Shown piece after piece: positions 1-11,869 of a DNA stretch of 64,000 nucleotides; positions within the stretch are counted from its first letter, which is position 1, and each line of letters opens with the position of its first letter. The notes below the pieces were generated by a model. It saw only the letters and a program-made list of their open reading frames with translations, ran no database searches and was not told where the DNA came from. Source of the stretch: Sorex araneus (lineage: Eukaryota > Chordata > Mammalia > Eulipotyphla > Soricidae). A program made the position numbers and the translations under genes. The stretch covers positions 29,511,939 to 29,575,938 of the forward strand of contig NC_073305.1 in NCBI RefSeq assembly GCF_027595985.1. The letters are read 5' to 3'.

Positions 1-680
1 CAATCTTTCTGTAGAGTGTACTATTCTACAGCAAAACTGGGGAGCTGTCATCTTCCTTGCTCAGAAAATAATGATGTGCTGAGTTGAATAGGGAAATAAA
101 ATTTTAAAATGTGCACACAAATGAAATTTAATTGAAATTAGAAATTCCTCTAGGAAGTTGACTGTCTCAGAGAAGAAAGCAAACATATGGCAGAGAGGTG
201 TGAGCAAGAGCCTAGTTTAATCACAAGTGGGTGGAGCCCGGCACTTCCAGTACAAGTCATGTTTCATTATCACCCTGAATTTTGAAATTCTTCTCTAAAA
301 GAAAGCCCTAAATCTGTATAGTGTCTAGGTATATAGTATGTCTTGATATTTTATAGTGTTGTATATTTTTGATCCGGTTTACTAGTAAGAACAGAAAGAA
401 TGGAGTTTCTGAAATTGCTCCTTTTCTTGTTTACTAAACTGCCCTTTGTACACTGTCTTTAGCTGTTGGCTCCCTACTGTAAGACAGTGATCATGAAAAT
501 TGCGATGCTTTATAAATATCCAACCACAAGATATCTTGAGAATATTAGCCGTATAATAATTTTTAATTATGGATTTGGAGCATGACTGACCTTCTCTGTA
601 TATAATAACATCCAATGTGGCTAGTATTACTATACCTATCTTTTCACACAAATCTAAGAATTCCACTGAAAATAAAGCAG
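1..680. other. Unique AT-rich non-coding DNA
   Basis: I see no gene, recognisable repeat or splice-flanked conserved reading frame here. The sequence is AT-rich, typical of mammalian intergenic or intronic DNA. Open frames in it run into the purine-rich microsatellite that follows and have low-complexity products. Confidence 0.6.
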
Positions 681-689
681 AGGTTCCCA

Positions 690-733
690 AGAAGAGGGAG
701 GAGAGAAAGAGAGAGGGAGAGAGAGAAAACAAA

Positions 734-773
<40 letters not shown>

Positions 774-796
774 AAGGAAGAGAGGAAGAGGGACAT
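690..796. repeat. (GA)n purine-rich microsatellite
   Basis: Imperfect GA/GAGG repeats make an almost pure purine tract. The Arg/Glu-rich open frames across it, and the Ser/Leu-rich ones on the other strand, are translations of the repeat and not genes. Confidence 0.95.
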
Positions 797-1945
797 TAGA
801 AGTGACTGTAAGGACAAAAGTAGAGGATCTTGGATGCTTTGGTGATGATAATTATACATCAAAATCATAAATGTTAACCTATAAAGATATTGTAACTATA
901 ATCCCTAACCTACAAGAAGAATTTTTTTAAAGAAAAGAACAGCTGTTAAGAGTCTAAAGGTCATGCTAAAGTTCACAGAGATGGAGGACACCTTTACATT
1001 TAAAGTAACCTGACTTTGCAGACAGCTTATGAACAGAAATGCACCTGCCTTGCAGTTGAAGGACTCTTTGGTCACAATATATGGGTATAACTGGGCATTT
1101 CTTATGGGAATCTTGAGTTATTTAAATGAAATGATCTAAGCAAAAAGCTGATCAGAGGTCGTGATCATAATAAATGACCATAATAAATAAATCTCAGTAA
1201 ATGCTGACTGCCATTATTATTTCCAGAATAATGGTGAGAGAATGATTATCCTGGCCATATTAGTAGGGACATGTTAGAAATAACAATCCCACAGGTGACT
1301 GTAAAACACTAGAAGACATGGTGTGGCAGGAAGGGCATAGCTTTAGTATTAGAGCACCACTGTTTCTCTTTCTAATTGGTCTTTGGCTAATCACTTAAAC
1401 TTCTTGAATCTGTTTCTACAACTTCATGTTGGAAACAGTAATTGCTACCTTTCAGAATTGTAGGAATGACCTTTGAAAAGTGCCCTTAAAATGTCTGTCA
1501 TATTATTGAAAAATCACAGAGCCAAGAGCCTCTGCAACTCTGGACTAACAGATGGAATTGTGATCAAGCAGAGAAAGTTTATATTTGGTCCAACAACCAT
1601 TATCTGAATGGCTTCCTGAAAAGAAAGTGCTAACTCATAGAGTATGTTGACTAAAGTTTTCAGAGGAAGAAGGGACTAGGTGTATTGTTTGACATCATAC
1701 ATTAGCATGGAAACAAGAAAATATTTAGAGTCTTAGCTATTCCCTCACAGTCTGTTAAGCCTTTAGTAGTTTTTAATAAATCTGTGAATCCTTTCCCCTT
1801 ATCTACAGCAGACTTTGACAGGGAGACTTGTCAATATCTGACTCATGACATACTTAAATGTCCTCATCCTTAGGATCTACTTCTGACTGTCCTTATAAAG
1901 TCCAAGTGTTGTTTCCTCTGTAATTTTGGGTAGCACTGGTTTCTG
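797..1945. other. Non-coding DNA with a MIR-like remnant
   Basis: Mostly unique sequence. About 1365-1490 resembles a MIR core in plus orientation: the string 'taatcacttaaacttcttga' corresponds to the conserved MIR segment around 'caagtcacttaacctctctga', followed by a degraded 'cagtaattgctacct' part. The match is by eye and weak. Confidence 0.4.
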
Positions 1946-1968
1946 TTTTTTTTTTTTTTTTTTTTTTT
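1946..1968. repeat. 23-base poly(T) tract
   Basis: An uninterrupted run of 23 T. It could be the reversed A-tail of a minus-strand retroinsertion, but the sequence to its right is not a repeat I recognise and I found no flanking duplication. Confidence 0.8.
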
Positions 1969-3736
1969 AGAGACAGCCTCAAAGATGAGGTTTTGCTTTG
2001 CCCTGAGACTCCATCAGAGCAACCAAACAAATAAAAACAACAGAAAAAGGTGATGTGGAGGAGAAAGGGAAATAAGGGGATAATTTCAAAGTCACAGGAA
2101 AAAAAAAGATAGACAAAAAGAACACTCTAGAAAAGGGTCCAAAGTCTGCATATTAGTCAATCTCAATCATATCAGTAACAGGCAGCAGTCAGCATTCCAA
2201 AGGAAATTAATCAGTTCTACCAATATGCATTTCACTTGGGGAACAGTGAGCACAATGGTTGGAGATAGTAAATGGCAGTTCCCTTTGCATATGATCCTGG
2301 GAATTCCTGACCACTAAGGGGGGATAGCCTCCAGGACACTCCTTTGATTAGCTTTTAGAGATGAAGGCTGGAGTCTGATTAAAGTTATCCTTTACAAAAC
2401 ATGAACTTGTGGTTATTTCAATCACTCCTGCTTCTGGAGCTGCCAGTTTAAACCTTCCACAAATATAAATCCATTGGAGAGTTTTCATGCTAAGGTCATA
2501 GTTCCAGGTCTCTCAATGATTAGAAAGTGTTGCCGTGTTAACCCAGTCAGAGGTGAAGACAGAGAGACCCAGAGAGATATTAAGAAATTGATCCAACTAT
2601 ACTCCTACTCTCAGTGAGGTCCAGGTGAGTGAAATCCGCAACTTCAGATTGCCTGGCTTATAATTGTGCGCTCTCTCAGTGTTAGAAATGCTGTCTCAAG
2701 ACAAACCCCATTATTTCAAACAGTATATTATTTCCTCTCATATTTATGAAACCTGGTAGAGGAAAATGGTTCTCTGTGGTGCTTTTTAGAGTCTTATTCC
2801 AGCCCAACCCATCACTGACAGCACAGTTTCTGCCTACTTCCCAGAGCAAGGGGCTTAGAGGGAAAGTGATTAATGATTGAAAAGGACTTTAGAATCCGAG
2901 ATGAAAGTGCCGGGTGAGCCTGAAGTGCTGCTCCTTGAAGGATTACCTCTGTTTGTGCTTTGGCTGCCACTCGTTGGTGTTTAAGGGAAAGGCTGATTTC
3001 AGAAATTGATCTCCTTACCCTGTGAGCAAACCAAAGTGGGCAGAACTGAAAACGGATTTGAAACTGCTGCAGGCGGTTTTGTTATGGAGGCCTGTTATCA
3101 CCCTAGCGTGGGGACAGTATCCATCCGAGGTGTGACTGGCTTGGAACAGTTAATGAAGACTCCTACAGAGTCACCTTAATCTCTTTCAGGCTTGAAAGTG
3201 GATGACAGAGATGAGCTCTGGAGAAGAGAAGAAAAAGGGCAATTGGTCAGAGCCCCCCAAACGTGCCTTTGAACAGCTGCTTTCAAGCCTATGGCAGTCA
3301 AGCAGTGGGCACTCCCGCCACGAGGCTCAGACCCATCTGATGGAGACTGGGGTGAGATGGATGGGGTTGGCCGAGCAATGGAAGAGGAGGTGGACAGCAG
3401 AGAGAAGAATGAGAACTCTTGGTCTCTGCTCACAGACACCATGACTTCCTTTCAGATGTGGATGGCCAGAGGGTCTGTCTACCTCTTTCTTCCTCTTATT
3501 TCTACCCTGGTCTTACACTGACTTCCTTGGTTTGGTAGCTTTTCTTATGATCTTCATTTCTTCATCCTAATGTCTCAAGCGGAAGGAGATCAACCTGAGG
3601 CCGCAGATGTCCCAGGTGCTTCCCAGAGACGCAGGCAGGTGCATGTTTGTCAGTGTGCAGATCATTACAACATGCCAGTTGACTGAAAGCTTACATTTGG
3701 TAGACTGGGAACACCTGTAAAGGTGATTAGAGGCCG
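1969..3736. other. Unique non-coding DNA
   Basis: No repeat family recognised. About 2860-3560 is less AT-rich and carries short overlapping open frames on both strands (3176-3442 minus, 3202-3444 and 3291-3521 plus, 76-88 codons). None shows a known domain, and frames open on both strands over the same bases argue against coding. Confidence 0.5.
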
Positions 3737-3985
3737 CCCCAAAAGCCTCCGTCCCTCTCAGAGAAACTGGCAAGCTGCCGAAAATATCCCACCCACACAG
3801 CAGAGCCTGGCAAACTACCCATAGTGTACCCAATATGCCAGAAACAGTAACAATGATGGTCCTCATTCCCCTGATCCTGAAAGAGGCCCCCAATATGCCA
3901 TTGGGCTACACTAGCACGTGACAGTGACAAATGGAGACATTACTGGCACCTGCTTGATGAACAAAGGGATGACAGTGATACAGTG
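3737..3985 (+). mobile_element. RTE-tailed SINE with an extended RTE 3' segment
   Basis: The body matches the RTE-tailed SINE family (key strings 'cctccgtccctctcagaga', 'gcagagcctggcaaactacc', 'atatgccagaaacagtaaca'). It then enters 'cattgggctacactagcacg', which is coding-end sequence of the RTE LINE at 52-54.7 kb and is not part of the usual SINE, and finishes with the shared 'atggagacattactggcacc...gatgacagtgatacagtga' tail. The tRNA-like head is missing or unrecognisable. It looks like a SINE fused to a longer RTE tail than usual. Confidence 0.75.
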
Positions 3986-4210
3986 AATGTCTCAAGTGAA
4001 GCTGAGATTGTGAGAGGCTGAAGGGTATCCAGTGCTTTATTCAAATCTCTCCTCTTAGACAGGGGAAAATGAAGACTTAGTGACAAATGAAAAAGAAAAA
4101 AAATAATGGGTGCGGTCATATATTTTGAAGAAGTATAAAATTGAATCTCTAAAACATATAGTCTTGTTAGCCAAGTTTTTCTCTTTCTATCTCTAACTAT
4201 CTATCACTAT

Positions 4211-4385
4211 CTGTAGCACTGTCATCCCGTTGTTCATCGATTTGCTCGAGTGGGCACCAGTAACGTCTCCATTGTGAGACTTGTTGTTATTTTTGGCATA
4301 TCAAATATGCCAAAGGTAGCTTGCCAGGCTCTGCCATGCACGTAGGACATTCTAAGTAGCTTGCTGGGCTCTCTGAGAGGGAATT
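4211..4385 (-). mobile_element. RTE-tailed SINE, head-truncated
   Basis: Reverse complement of the RTE-tailed family. It starts at its tail ('agcactgtcatcccgttgtt', 'catcgatttgctcgagtggg') and runs through the body ('tagcttgccaggctctgcca') to 'ctctctgagaggg'. The tRNA-like head with A and B boxes is absent. Confidence 0.85.
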
Positions 4386-4933
4386 TCTAAATATATCTGT
4401 ATTTATCTATAAAAAGAATATCTATATCTAGATATTCTTTTATTTTATACTGCTTATTATTAATAATTTGCTAAAATGAACTAAATATATATTTAAAAAG
4501 AAAAAGACTCCAAAGTAATGATTCATCCTGATTCTCCAACACCTCCTGACCCCATGCCCCAAGATTAACTAACTAACCTACCCGATATTTTAGTGTCTTC
4601 CAAACTGAGAACTTAAACCTATCCACCATCTGAACTTTTCTATCAGTGAGATCATGTTCCATCAGGAGTTTTCCTCAGTACTTGAGGGAACGTGACTTTG
4701 TCTAAAATAATCTCATTTGCCTTGTATTAGAAACTTTGCCCCACTCTTTTAAACTATAAAAACCATCCTATCTTGACAGTTCTTTGTAGTACCTTTCTGC
4801 TTGCTAAATGGGATGCTTTGTAATTCATACTTCAATAAGGCTGATTAAGGTAGATTAAATTTCTAAATTTATTCAGATGGATTTGGTGGTGGGGGGGATA
4901 ATTATAAACTTGGTGAAGAGGGAGGGAACAAGT
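4386..4933. other. AT-rich non-coding DNA with a small perfect inverted repeat
   Basis: No gene seen. 4412-4423 and 4430-4441 are perfect 12-base complements (aaaagaatatct / agatattctttt) around a 6-base spacer. The rest is unique. Confidence 0.6.
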
Positions 4934-5100
4934 ATTTGTTTTTGTTTTTGTTTTTGTTTTTGATTAGGGGGTCCACAGCTAACAAAGCTCAGGGCCAACT
5001 CCTGCCTAGGTGTTCAGGGAGCCATATGAACCTGGGGTCAAACTTTGTACTCCTCATGCAAAGCATGTGCTCTAGACCATTGAGCTATCTTTCTGCCCCC
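4934..5100 (-). mobile_element. Old diverged A-tailed SINE after a (TTTTTG)n tract
   Basis: 4934-4962 is a (TTTTTG)n tract, the reversed A-rich tail. The following 140 bases are a diverged SOR-like SINE in reverse, recognisable from 'tgttcagggagccatatgaa', 'atgcaaagcatgtgctctag' and a terminal 'tgccccc'. Confidence 0.6.
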
Positions 5101-5152
5101 AAAGTACAACCCTTTTGATATTTTAACTCCTCTGTACGGATCTTCATTTACT

Positions 5153-5178
5153 ATTATATATATATATATATGTACATG

Positions 5179-5229
<51 letters not shown>
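5153..5229. repeat. (TA)n microsatellite
   Basis: An almost pure TA dinucleotide array with a short TGTA-rich interruption near 5171-5184. Confidence 0.97.
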
Positions 5230-5231
<2 letters not shown>

Positions 5232-5398
5232 TTGTTTTGTTTTTGGCCTCATCTGACTGTGCTGGCTACTTCCAGCTTTTAGCTCATGGGTTGCTCCAGG
5301 GAATGTTCAGGGAACCACACTATGAAGGCTAGAACTCTGACCTCCTACATGCAAAGCATTCACTCAACCTATTCAAATGCTATTTCTCTGGCCCTCTC
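5230..5398 (-). mobile_element. Old diverged A-tailed SINE
   Basis: A T-rich start followed by 'ggcctcatctgactgtgctg', 'gttcagggaaccacactatg' and 'acatgcaaagcattcactca' is a degraded reverse copy of the tRNA-derived SINE. The (TA)n array sits directly against its tail side. Confidence 0.55.
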
Positions 5399-8177
5399 TA
5401 GGGCTCTTTATAGTTATCCCACTGCCTGCTTCCCTTCTAACCTCTCTCCCCCAAGTCCTCTTTCTCTACTTTATTTTCCCTGTATAATGGTGTCAGAAAG
5501 CAGGACATCTATTACTAAACATTTGACTTGCTAAAATTTCCTAAAATGAATAAAACTAGATCTTTGGTTTGTCTATTTTTTAAACTGAAGTAGCCAATGA
5601 AAGGATATCAGAGACAATGGTGATTCTGCTGTTCACCAAATTCAGTGCATTTTCGGTCAGGGTATATCAGGGATCTGCATTTTTCAAAATCTGTGCTATG
5701 ATTTCAGACTAGGTGATTGAGTCTAGAACAGTGGAAGGGCCAGATATGATTTATCCCTGTTCTAGAATTAGTCATAGTCTATCCTCTGAGTTTCTTCTTA
5801 TAGTCGCATGTAGAAGCTGACAGTGTTATCTGGTGAAAAAATCGTGGAGTATCATGCTTCCCCAAGCAACCAAGTTCCCCTTCTTCATATCTACTTTCAG
5901 GACCATGACATGAATATACTAACTCTTAAAGATGCTTCAATTGTCCCACTCCTCTGTGAGGGATACATTGCCAAATACCAAGGTATTCCTGAAACTGATA
6001 CAAGGACCAACAGCCATGTCTATTGTGTTTTTGCATATATAAATGGACTATTAACTCCTAAATTAGATACATTAAAAGATTAGTAACAGCCCCTAATAAA
6101 ATAGGACAATTGTAACAATGCACTGCAATAAAAAATTATGTGGAATCGGATGCTCTTTTTCACAATACTGTACTGAATTTGCTGTTTTCAGATACTGGTT
6201 AACTTAGTAATACTAGGAGAAAGCAGGCCTGCCAATAAACCAAGAACTGTTTATGCTGAGGATTTGGAATTGTCAGTTTCAACAGACAGTTTTTACCCTG
6301 ATTAATAAAATCTCTAGGAGCTGTTTGTAACAATGTACTAAGATTTTCCTAATTAGTGTTTATTTTTGTTCTTTATTTAACATTGATTAAGATCCTGCAA
6401 AGGATAAGAAATTGTGTGGCAAGAGAGTGTCTCATTTCTATCAAGAGCATCCTAGCAGATATTTAGTTCAAACCTGATTAGAGGGGAGATTCAGTGTACA
6501 AGACATAATGTGCTTTCAATGTCTGTTTCTTTTTTACCCACCTCTGTGATAAAGAAATTACTGGAAGGACTGGCTTTCAAGGGCCAGTACCAGCATCATG
6601 TTAAGGAAGTTTAAAAGGCAATTACTAACAGCCAAGAGATCAAGTTACAAAGGCTTGAGAGGTAGAGTTGTTTCAAATTATGGTACTGGTAGGGTCTTGT
6701 TGAAATGATTCAGCAATCTCCACTTCGGAGGGCTAGACTATGTGACCCCATTTAGAAATACCTGTACTGGAACTTTCCAGTACCTTTGAAAATATCTTTA
6801 AATCAGGCCTGTGGACAAGCACTATCTATCCTTATTAGAACTGTCAGTTCCCTACTGACCGTGGTGCCCACTCCCATTCTCAAATTCTATAGGTGCATTT
6901 TTCTTCCCAGCATTGCTGCTGAGCACACCCATCTGGCTGGTGAAAGAATATAATAGAGCATATTTTCAGCATGACCAATTAGATGTGCAACTCCCATTAA
7001 CAATAACAGGACTTACGCTCCAGATTCTTCCTCTATAAATCTGGCCTTTCCTCTTATGAGCAACAGATGGGTTTTCCACAATGGCTCATTACCTTCTGGC
7101 TCAGCTCTGCTGCCAGAAGTGAAATATAAAGTTATTTATGGATGGAGAAAGATGCATAAGTCACAGTGGATTATTTTCTGCTATCCCTTTTCGTTTATTT
7201 AGTTAGAGTTTTCTATCGCTCAAGATGAGCAAGTTAGAGAAGATGGCGGTGTCCCCACTGGGAATGGAGATGGATGTCCCTTCAGTCTGGTTACTTTTCC
7301 TGATGGCCACAGATCTCTGGGGCTAAGGCTGCATTTCCCTGCAAGAATTGGTAATTGGAATATTTCCATAGAGAACATATCCATTCCTCAAAAGATTATC
7401 TAGCCTCTGACAGGCCTTCTTTGTGAAATTTGGTCAGCAGGGGCACAAGTTGGGGTCATTTAACTGCACTTGATACATTTGAGAGAAGAAAACAAATTGG
7501 TTCTTTAAGGAATGCCAATATTTTGCAGTGCTTGACATCACAGGCAGATAGAGATAATTCCTCTGTCAATTGGGGGAGAATGACAGAGAAGCAGGCAAAA
7601 AAAGGCTGCCATATTATACCTTTTGTGAAAAATCCACAAAAAAAAAGTAGAAATTTCAAAAAGAGTTAATAAAATAGCAGCGAATATAACGTTCTCGAAC
7701 TTTGGGGATACTTAAGCAAGATACGGTAAATCAATATTATTTATATAGAAAAAGATATAGATATGTATTATTGATCTTTATATATAGATAGATACTAGAG
7801 ATATATAACTAGATACGCATAAATATCTGATTATATAGATATTATTTCGTTGTAGTAATTCAAATCAGCAGTGGATATTATTCACTTTGTCTCCATATAT
7901 AGCTCAATAGGACAACAAACTTTTGGGAATTTCTTACTCTTCATGTATTATATCACAAGAAGATAACATCCTTTCGAAGTCTTTATTAGGCAGTTTTAGA
8001 AGTGACAAAGTATGGGAAGTACGTCTTTTAGGGGTAAAAGTATAAGTTATAAATCTGATTGATGCCTCTAGAAGTCATATGACATATATTATATAAAAAG
8101 TTGATTCTCAGTAAGAGAGAGGAATCAAGAATAGAGAAAATCAGAAGCAAAGGTAGGAGAGTATTAAGTAAGCCCTC
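5399..8177. other. Unique AT-rich non-coding DNA
   Basis: No gene or recognisable interspersed repeat. 7725-7850 is an AT-rich, imperfect GATA/ATAT-like stretch. Open frames at 5823-6083 and 7430-7669 on the plus strand have no domain I recognise and no CpG-rich or promoter-like context. Confidence 0.55.
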
Positions 8178-8183
8178 CTCCTG

Positions 8184-9404
8184 TGTGAAAAACTAAAGCA
8201 CGCCGAGGGGCGTGAGCACTCTCAGGCTCTCCGGGTGGCTCTGTCTCACCGCCCACATACAGTGCTCTGGAACCGCTGTGTATGGGCTAGATTGGGCCGG
8301 CCGGTGGTCAAGGACAGGCGAAGGAAGAACGAGGACCAAGCTGGTTGCTGATTAGTTACCGTTTATTCAATTTTCCATCTTTCTCATCTCCCACACTCCC
8401 CTCTCAGTCCTCTCTCTGGATCTACTCCAGCCTCTCTTGATTCTCTTGTCTCTCTCCTCCCTTTTTCCTCTCTCCTCTTGCCCCTAGGTTACACACTGCC
8501 AGGTAGCAAAATCAACATAAGAAAGCCCTTCCTGAGGGCAGGGCATTCCAAAGCCCTTCCTGACTCTTAAGGTGTTTTTCTCCTTTCCTTAGTCCAAACA
8601 CTCATTAACATCTTTTTTTTTTTTCTTTTTGGGTCACACCTGGCAATGCACAGGGGTTACTCCTGGCTCTGCACTCAGTAATTACTCCTTGAGGTGCTCA
8701 GGGGACCATATGGGATGCTGGGAATTGAACCCAGGTCGGCCGCGTGCAAGGCAAACGCCCTACCCGCTGTGCTATTGCTCCAGCCCCTAACATCTTAATA
8801 CTAGTTATTTTTGGATGGACATAGCAAGAGATACATTGAGGCTTGCAAGGCAGCTCTCCTGGCAACATCTTGCCACAGGCTCAGACTATAGCACTCAGGC
8901 CAGATTAATCATTCCTAACCCTAGCAGGGTCCAAATCTAGTTATCATTATTTGGACCATGACAACATTGTCCATGATCAAGCTCTAAACTTATAGTTAAG
9001 CATTAGGCACTTTGGCCAGCCCATCTCGATGCCAGGGTAGCACACAACTCACTGCTTGCCCTGGGTCCATCTCGTCGCTCCTCAGGACCCTGCTTTTGGG
9101 GGTGCTAGGAAGTAAGGGCAGCTGAGGCTTAGGTTGAGAGAACAGATGCCCAGGAAGAAAATATCATGTAGAGTCAAATGACTCCCAGGTTACAAAAGCA
9201 TAGCATTTGCTAAGTCTTCTTGTGTCCACAAAAAGGACATTGCTCTGAATAAACTATGCAAAGGACTCAAGGAGAAGAGAAAAACAATATTTACAAGTCA
9301 ACAAAACACTAAGAAAGAAGCTGCAAATAAACACAGAGGAATGGGAGCACTGTGATGGGAGTAACCCAATAAACCTAAACTACCTGAGGCTATGTTATCC
9401 TATA
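8184..9404 (-). mobile_element. Solo LTR of an endogenous retrovirus, copy 1 (6-bp TSD)
   Basis: A solo LTR in reverse orientation, about 1.22 kb including a SINE. Exact 6-base duplications CTCCTG flank it at 8178-8183 and 9405-9410. The termini are TGTG at the left and TATA at the right, where the expected terminal CA appears mutated to TA. The minus-strand polyadenylation signal AATAAA lies at 8367-8362, about 180 bases from the LTR's 3' end, as in the two sister copies (35986-37386 and 52375-53555). No gag, pol or env sequence adjoins it. TG...CA ends with a 6-base duplication fit class II (ERVK-like) elements, an inference from general knowledge. Confidence 0.85.
8611..8787 (-). mobile_element. 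A-tailed tRNA-derived SINE (SOR-like) inside LTR copy 1
   Basis: A reverse-oriented full copy: T-rich tail, 'gggtcacacctggcaatgca', 'gaccatatgggatgctggga', then the head ending 'gctattgctccagcccc'. The repeated 'taacatctt' on both sides is the target duplication. It inserted into an already resident LTR. Confidence 0.95.
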
Positions 9405-9529
9405 CTCCTGTTCTTAGTTTCATTGGATTTAAAGCAAACTATAGCCTTTTCCTTCCTAAACTTTGTTTATATGAATCAATTATTTCCCTCAAGATTATAT
9501 GAAATATTTTTATTTTCATGTTCCTAAAA

Positions 9530-10215
9530 TGAACGATTTGAGGCTCTTCCTGTTCCTGGAGGGAACAGATATCATTGTGATGTAGGGAGGTAGATAGGGA
9601 AAGGCCCTTGGCAGTGAAAATTGAGATTTAACAGAGTCTCTGGGAAGGAGACTCTTAAGACTTGCAGATTCAAGAAAACAATCAGCAGACCCTGAGGATA
9701 ATGGACCCCGCCCCAGGAGGTTCCCCAAAGAAGGCCATCACCACTCCCAACCTCCCAGGTAATCTTAACAAAGAACTTTTACCTAGAAAGAAACCCCATG
9801 TGGGGGCAGGTTGAAGAAACCCTATAAAAGACACCTTGAACAAAGGAATCAGCATATGCTGCCTGAGCCCAAGTGGCCAAGCAGGAGCACATGTGTCGCC
9901 TGCATCTCCCCCCTTGAGATGTGTACTTTCATGCTTTCATACTTTTGTGTCTAAAGCTCGGTTATGTGTAGAGGGTTCCTCCACCCTTGGAGAAGCCCGC
10001 GTTCTCTCTTGAGAGCGTTATTTTTACTATTCTCTCTCCCACTTATCCCTTCCTCCTTCCCTCAGAAACCTCTAAATAAAATCTACTTACTTCATTGCTT
10101 GTCTACTCCTGAAATTCCTTTCCACGAGCGTGACAAGAACCCAGTAACTCTGGGTCCCGGTTGGTAGAGGCGGTTGGGGAGAAAGTGACAGTCTTTCTCC
10201 TCCCCACTTCATGTA
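9530..10215 (+). mobile_element. LTR-like block, possible class I solo LTR
   Basis: The layout is LTR-like: a TATA box (tataaaag, 9823-9830), a GC-rich stretch with 'ctctcttgagagcg' near 10004, a polyadenylation signal AATAAA at 10075-10080, and a downstream tail reading 'acgagcgtgacaagaaccca'. I could not fix either terminus or a target duplication, and no internal retroviral sequence is present. An unannotated promoter or exon is possible but less likely. Confidence 0.4.
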
Positions 10216-10231
10216 AGTCACCCGTGGGGCC

Positions 10232-10342
10232 CACCGACATCAATTGGGCTATACTAGCACGCGACAGGGTCAAGGGTCAAGTGGAGACGTTACTGGCAAC
10301 TGCTCGAGCAAATTGAGGATCAACGAGATGACAAGTGACAAC
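10232..10342 (+). mobile_element. RTE LINE 3' terminal fragment
   Basis: 'aattgggctatactagcacg' followed by 'gtggagacgttactggcaac' and 'gatcaacgagatgacaagtg' is the same 3' end as the RTE copies at 28.6 kb (reverse) and 54.6-54.7 kb. Only the last 110 bases are present, as expected for severe 5' truncation. Confidence 0.85.
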
Positions 10343-10581
10343 TTCCTAAAAATGAATATAGCATGCTTGCACAAGTTGGATTTCTGCCATTCACAATAGC
10401 AGCAAAACTTACAGAGAAAATGAAACAATTGTTACTCGAAAGGATCCACCTTACCCCTTTTCAATTTGTGGCAGAGAGAGAAAGAGAGATAAAGACAGGT
10501 AGAAACGTGAGGTACAAGAGAGTTAGGAGAACTATAAGGAAGAAAGGAGAGAAATAGATGAATACATAATGCAGTGAAGAG

Positions 10582-10583
<2 letters not shown>

Positions 10584-10638
<55 letters not shown>
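10584..10638. repeat. (GA)n microsatellite
   Basis: A pure GA dinucleotide array of about 27 units. The Leu/Ser-rich open frames on the minus strand are translations of it. Confidence 0.97.
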
Positions 10639-10639
<1 letters not shown>

Positions 10640-10640
<1 letters not shown>

Positions 10641-11238
10641 GAGAATGATAGGGTCTGGGGTCTGGGTAAGGTGTTGGGTCATTTAAAAATATCACTTAAG
10701 AAGATATCATTTTATCTGTATGTCTATAGCTGTAACAAGCAACTCAAAGACTCAGAATCTCAACTTCCTAAATTTTACAGACATTAAGGGACATTTGAGT
10801 GAAATCTGGACAGTTTCTTATAAACATATCCAGAGATGACCTTCCAATGTCAAGCTAAGTAAAAACATCTTTATCAACATTTGTAAATGAACCATGGTAT
10901 CATTTTATTAGATATTAACAGTACAGACTTTGCAAGTTCCTAAGCAGGAGGAAACCTTTCCTTGTGGTGTGGTCAATAGTTCTAATGATGATGACAATTG
11001 TTCTTTATCCTGAAGCAAAGCTAACAACAAAATATTACCTCATTATTCCTATCCTTCTGCAAAACTTTTGTTTTCCTTTCTCATCCTCATAAAAAACATC
11101 ATGCTATTTGAAAAGTTTGTATTCATTCCATTATCTTTACTTCTTGAGATAAGCATCTCTAGCAGAAATAGTCCATTAAATTATGAGGTAAATTGGAGAA
11201 TATTTGAGAATCAAGAGATGAGGAAAAAATATTTTCTT
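10640..11238. other. Unique non-coding DNA
   Basis: AT-rich sequence with no gene or repeat that I recognise. Confidence 0.55.
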
Positions 11239-11257
11239 AAAGACTTATTAAGGGTCT

Positions 11258-11869
11258 TCTTTGGGGCCCCCTCGGAGCGGGGTGGGTTGAGTTTCCCTCC
11301 CTTCCCCAAGCAGAGCCCTGGCAGCCAAAAACCTCCAAAACCCAGAACTCAGCCACAGCCATGCTCAAGGCCACTCTCCACACGTTCGGACAAGCCTCAT
11401 GCATGAAGGAACTGGTATAGGAACCCAGGCATGCAGGCCCCATGTCTGAGATCTCCAAGCATGCTCGGATTGGGCCTCCTCACACCCAGATCCCTAGTTT
11501 TCCAATAGCTTGTTAGCTACACCCACAAACTTCCCCTGGCACCATGTAATCTCATCAACAGCCAAGATGCAGAGACTATAAAACAAAGTTTCCAGAAGAG
11601 AGTGAGACAGTTTTTCCTGGTACATGCAGCTGCGAATCTAGCCCACTGATGTACCTAAAGCAGCACATTTGTGTTTGGTTTTAACATACTTGCTTGTAAT
11701 CTCTTATATACCAGCTTAATGGGCCTCATAATGAAATCAAAAACCTTTACACACTTCCCTCTTATTATGGTGGGAAGATGCTTGCTGGTTTGGTAGGTGT
11801 TTGAATTATTATATGTAATGAACTATTGTGAACTACTTTATTAAAATAAAATGTATAAAAATTGCAAAA
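11258..11869 (+). mobile_element. Complete retroinsertion of unknown family, with long TSD
   Basis: About 610 bases bounded by near-identical 18-19 base duplications: 'aaagacttattaagggtct' at 11239-11257 and 'aaagacttattaaggtct' at 11870-11887. The left end is GC-rich ('ggggccccctcggagcgg'). The right end has 'attaaaataaaatg' and a short A-run directly before the second duplication. Long duplications, an A-tail and a GC-rich start are the marks of L1-mediated retroposition of an RNA. I recognise neither a parent gene nor a repeat family. No long reading frame spans it, and the 112-codon frame at 11068-11406 crosses its edge. It could be a retrocopy of a non-coding RNA or a low-copy non-autonomous element. 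Confidence 0.7.

Noticed and set aside
690..868. Arg/Glu-rich and Ser/Leu-rich open frames
   Set aside because: They are translations of the GA microsatellite in different frames.
3176..3521. Possible small host exon or gene
   Set aside because: Frames overlap on both strands, no domain is recognisable, and I found no convincing splice sites on both sides.
8178..9410. A complete provirus around the LTR at 8.2 kb
   Set aside because: The 6-base duplication flanks a single LTR and there is no internal gag, pol or env sequence.
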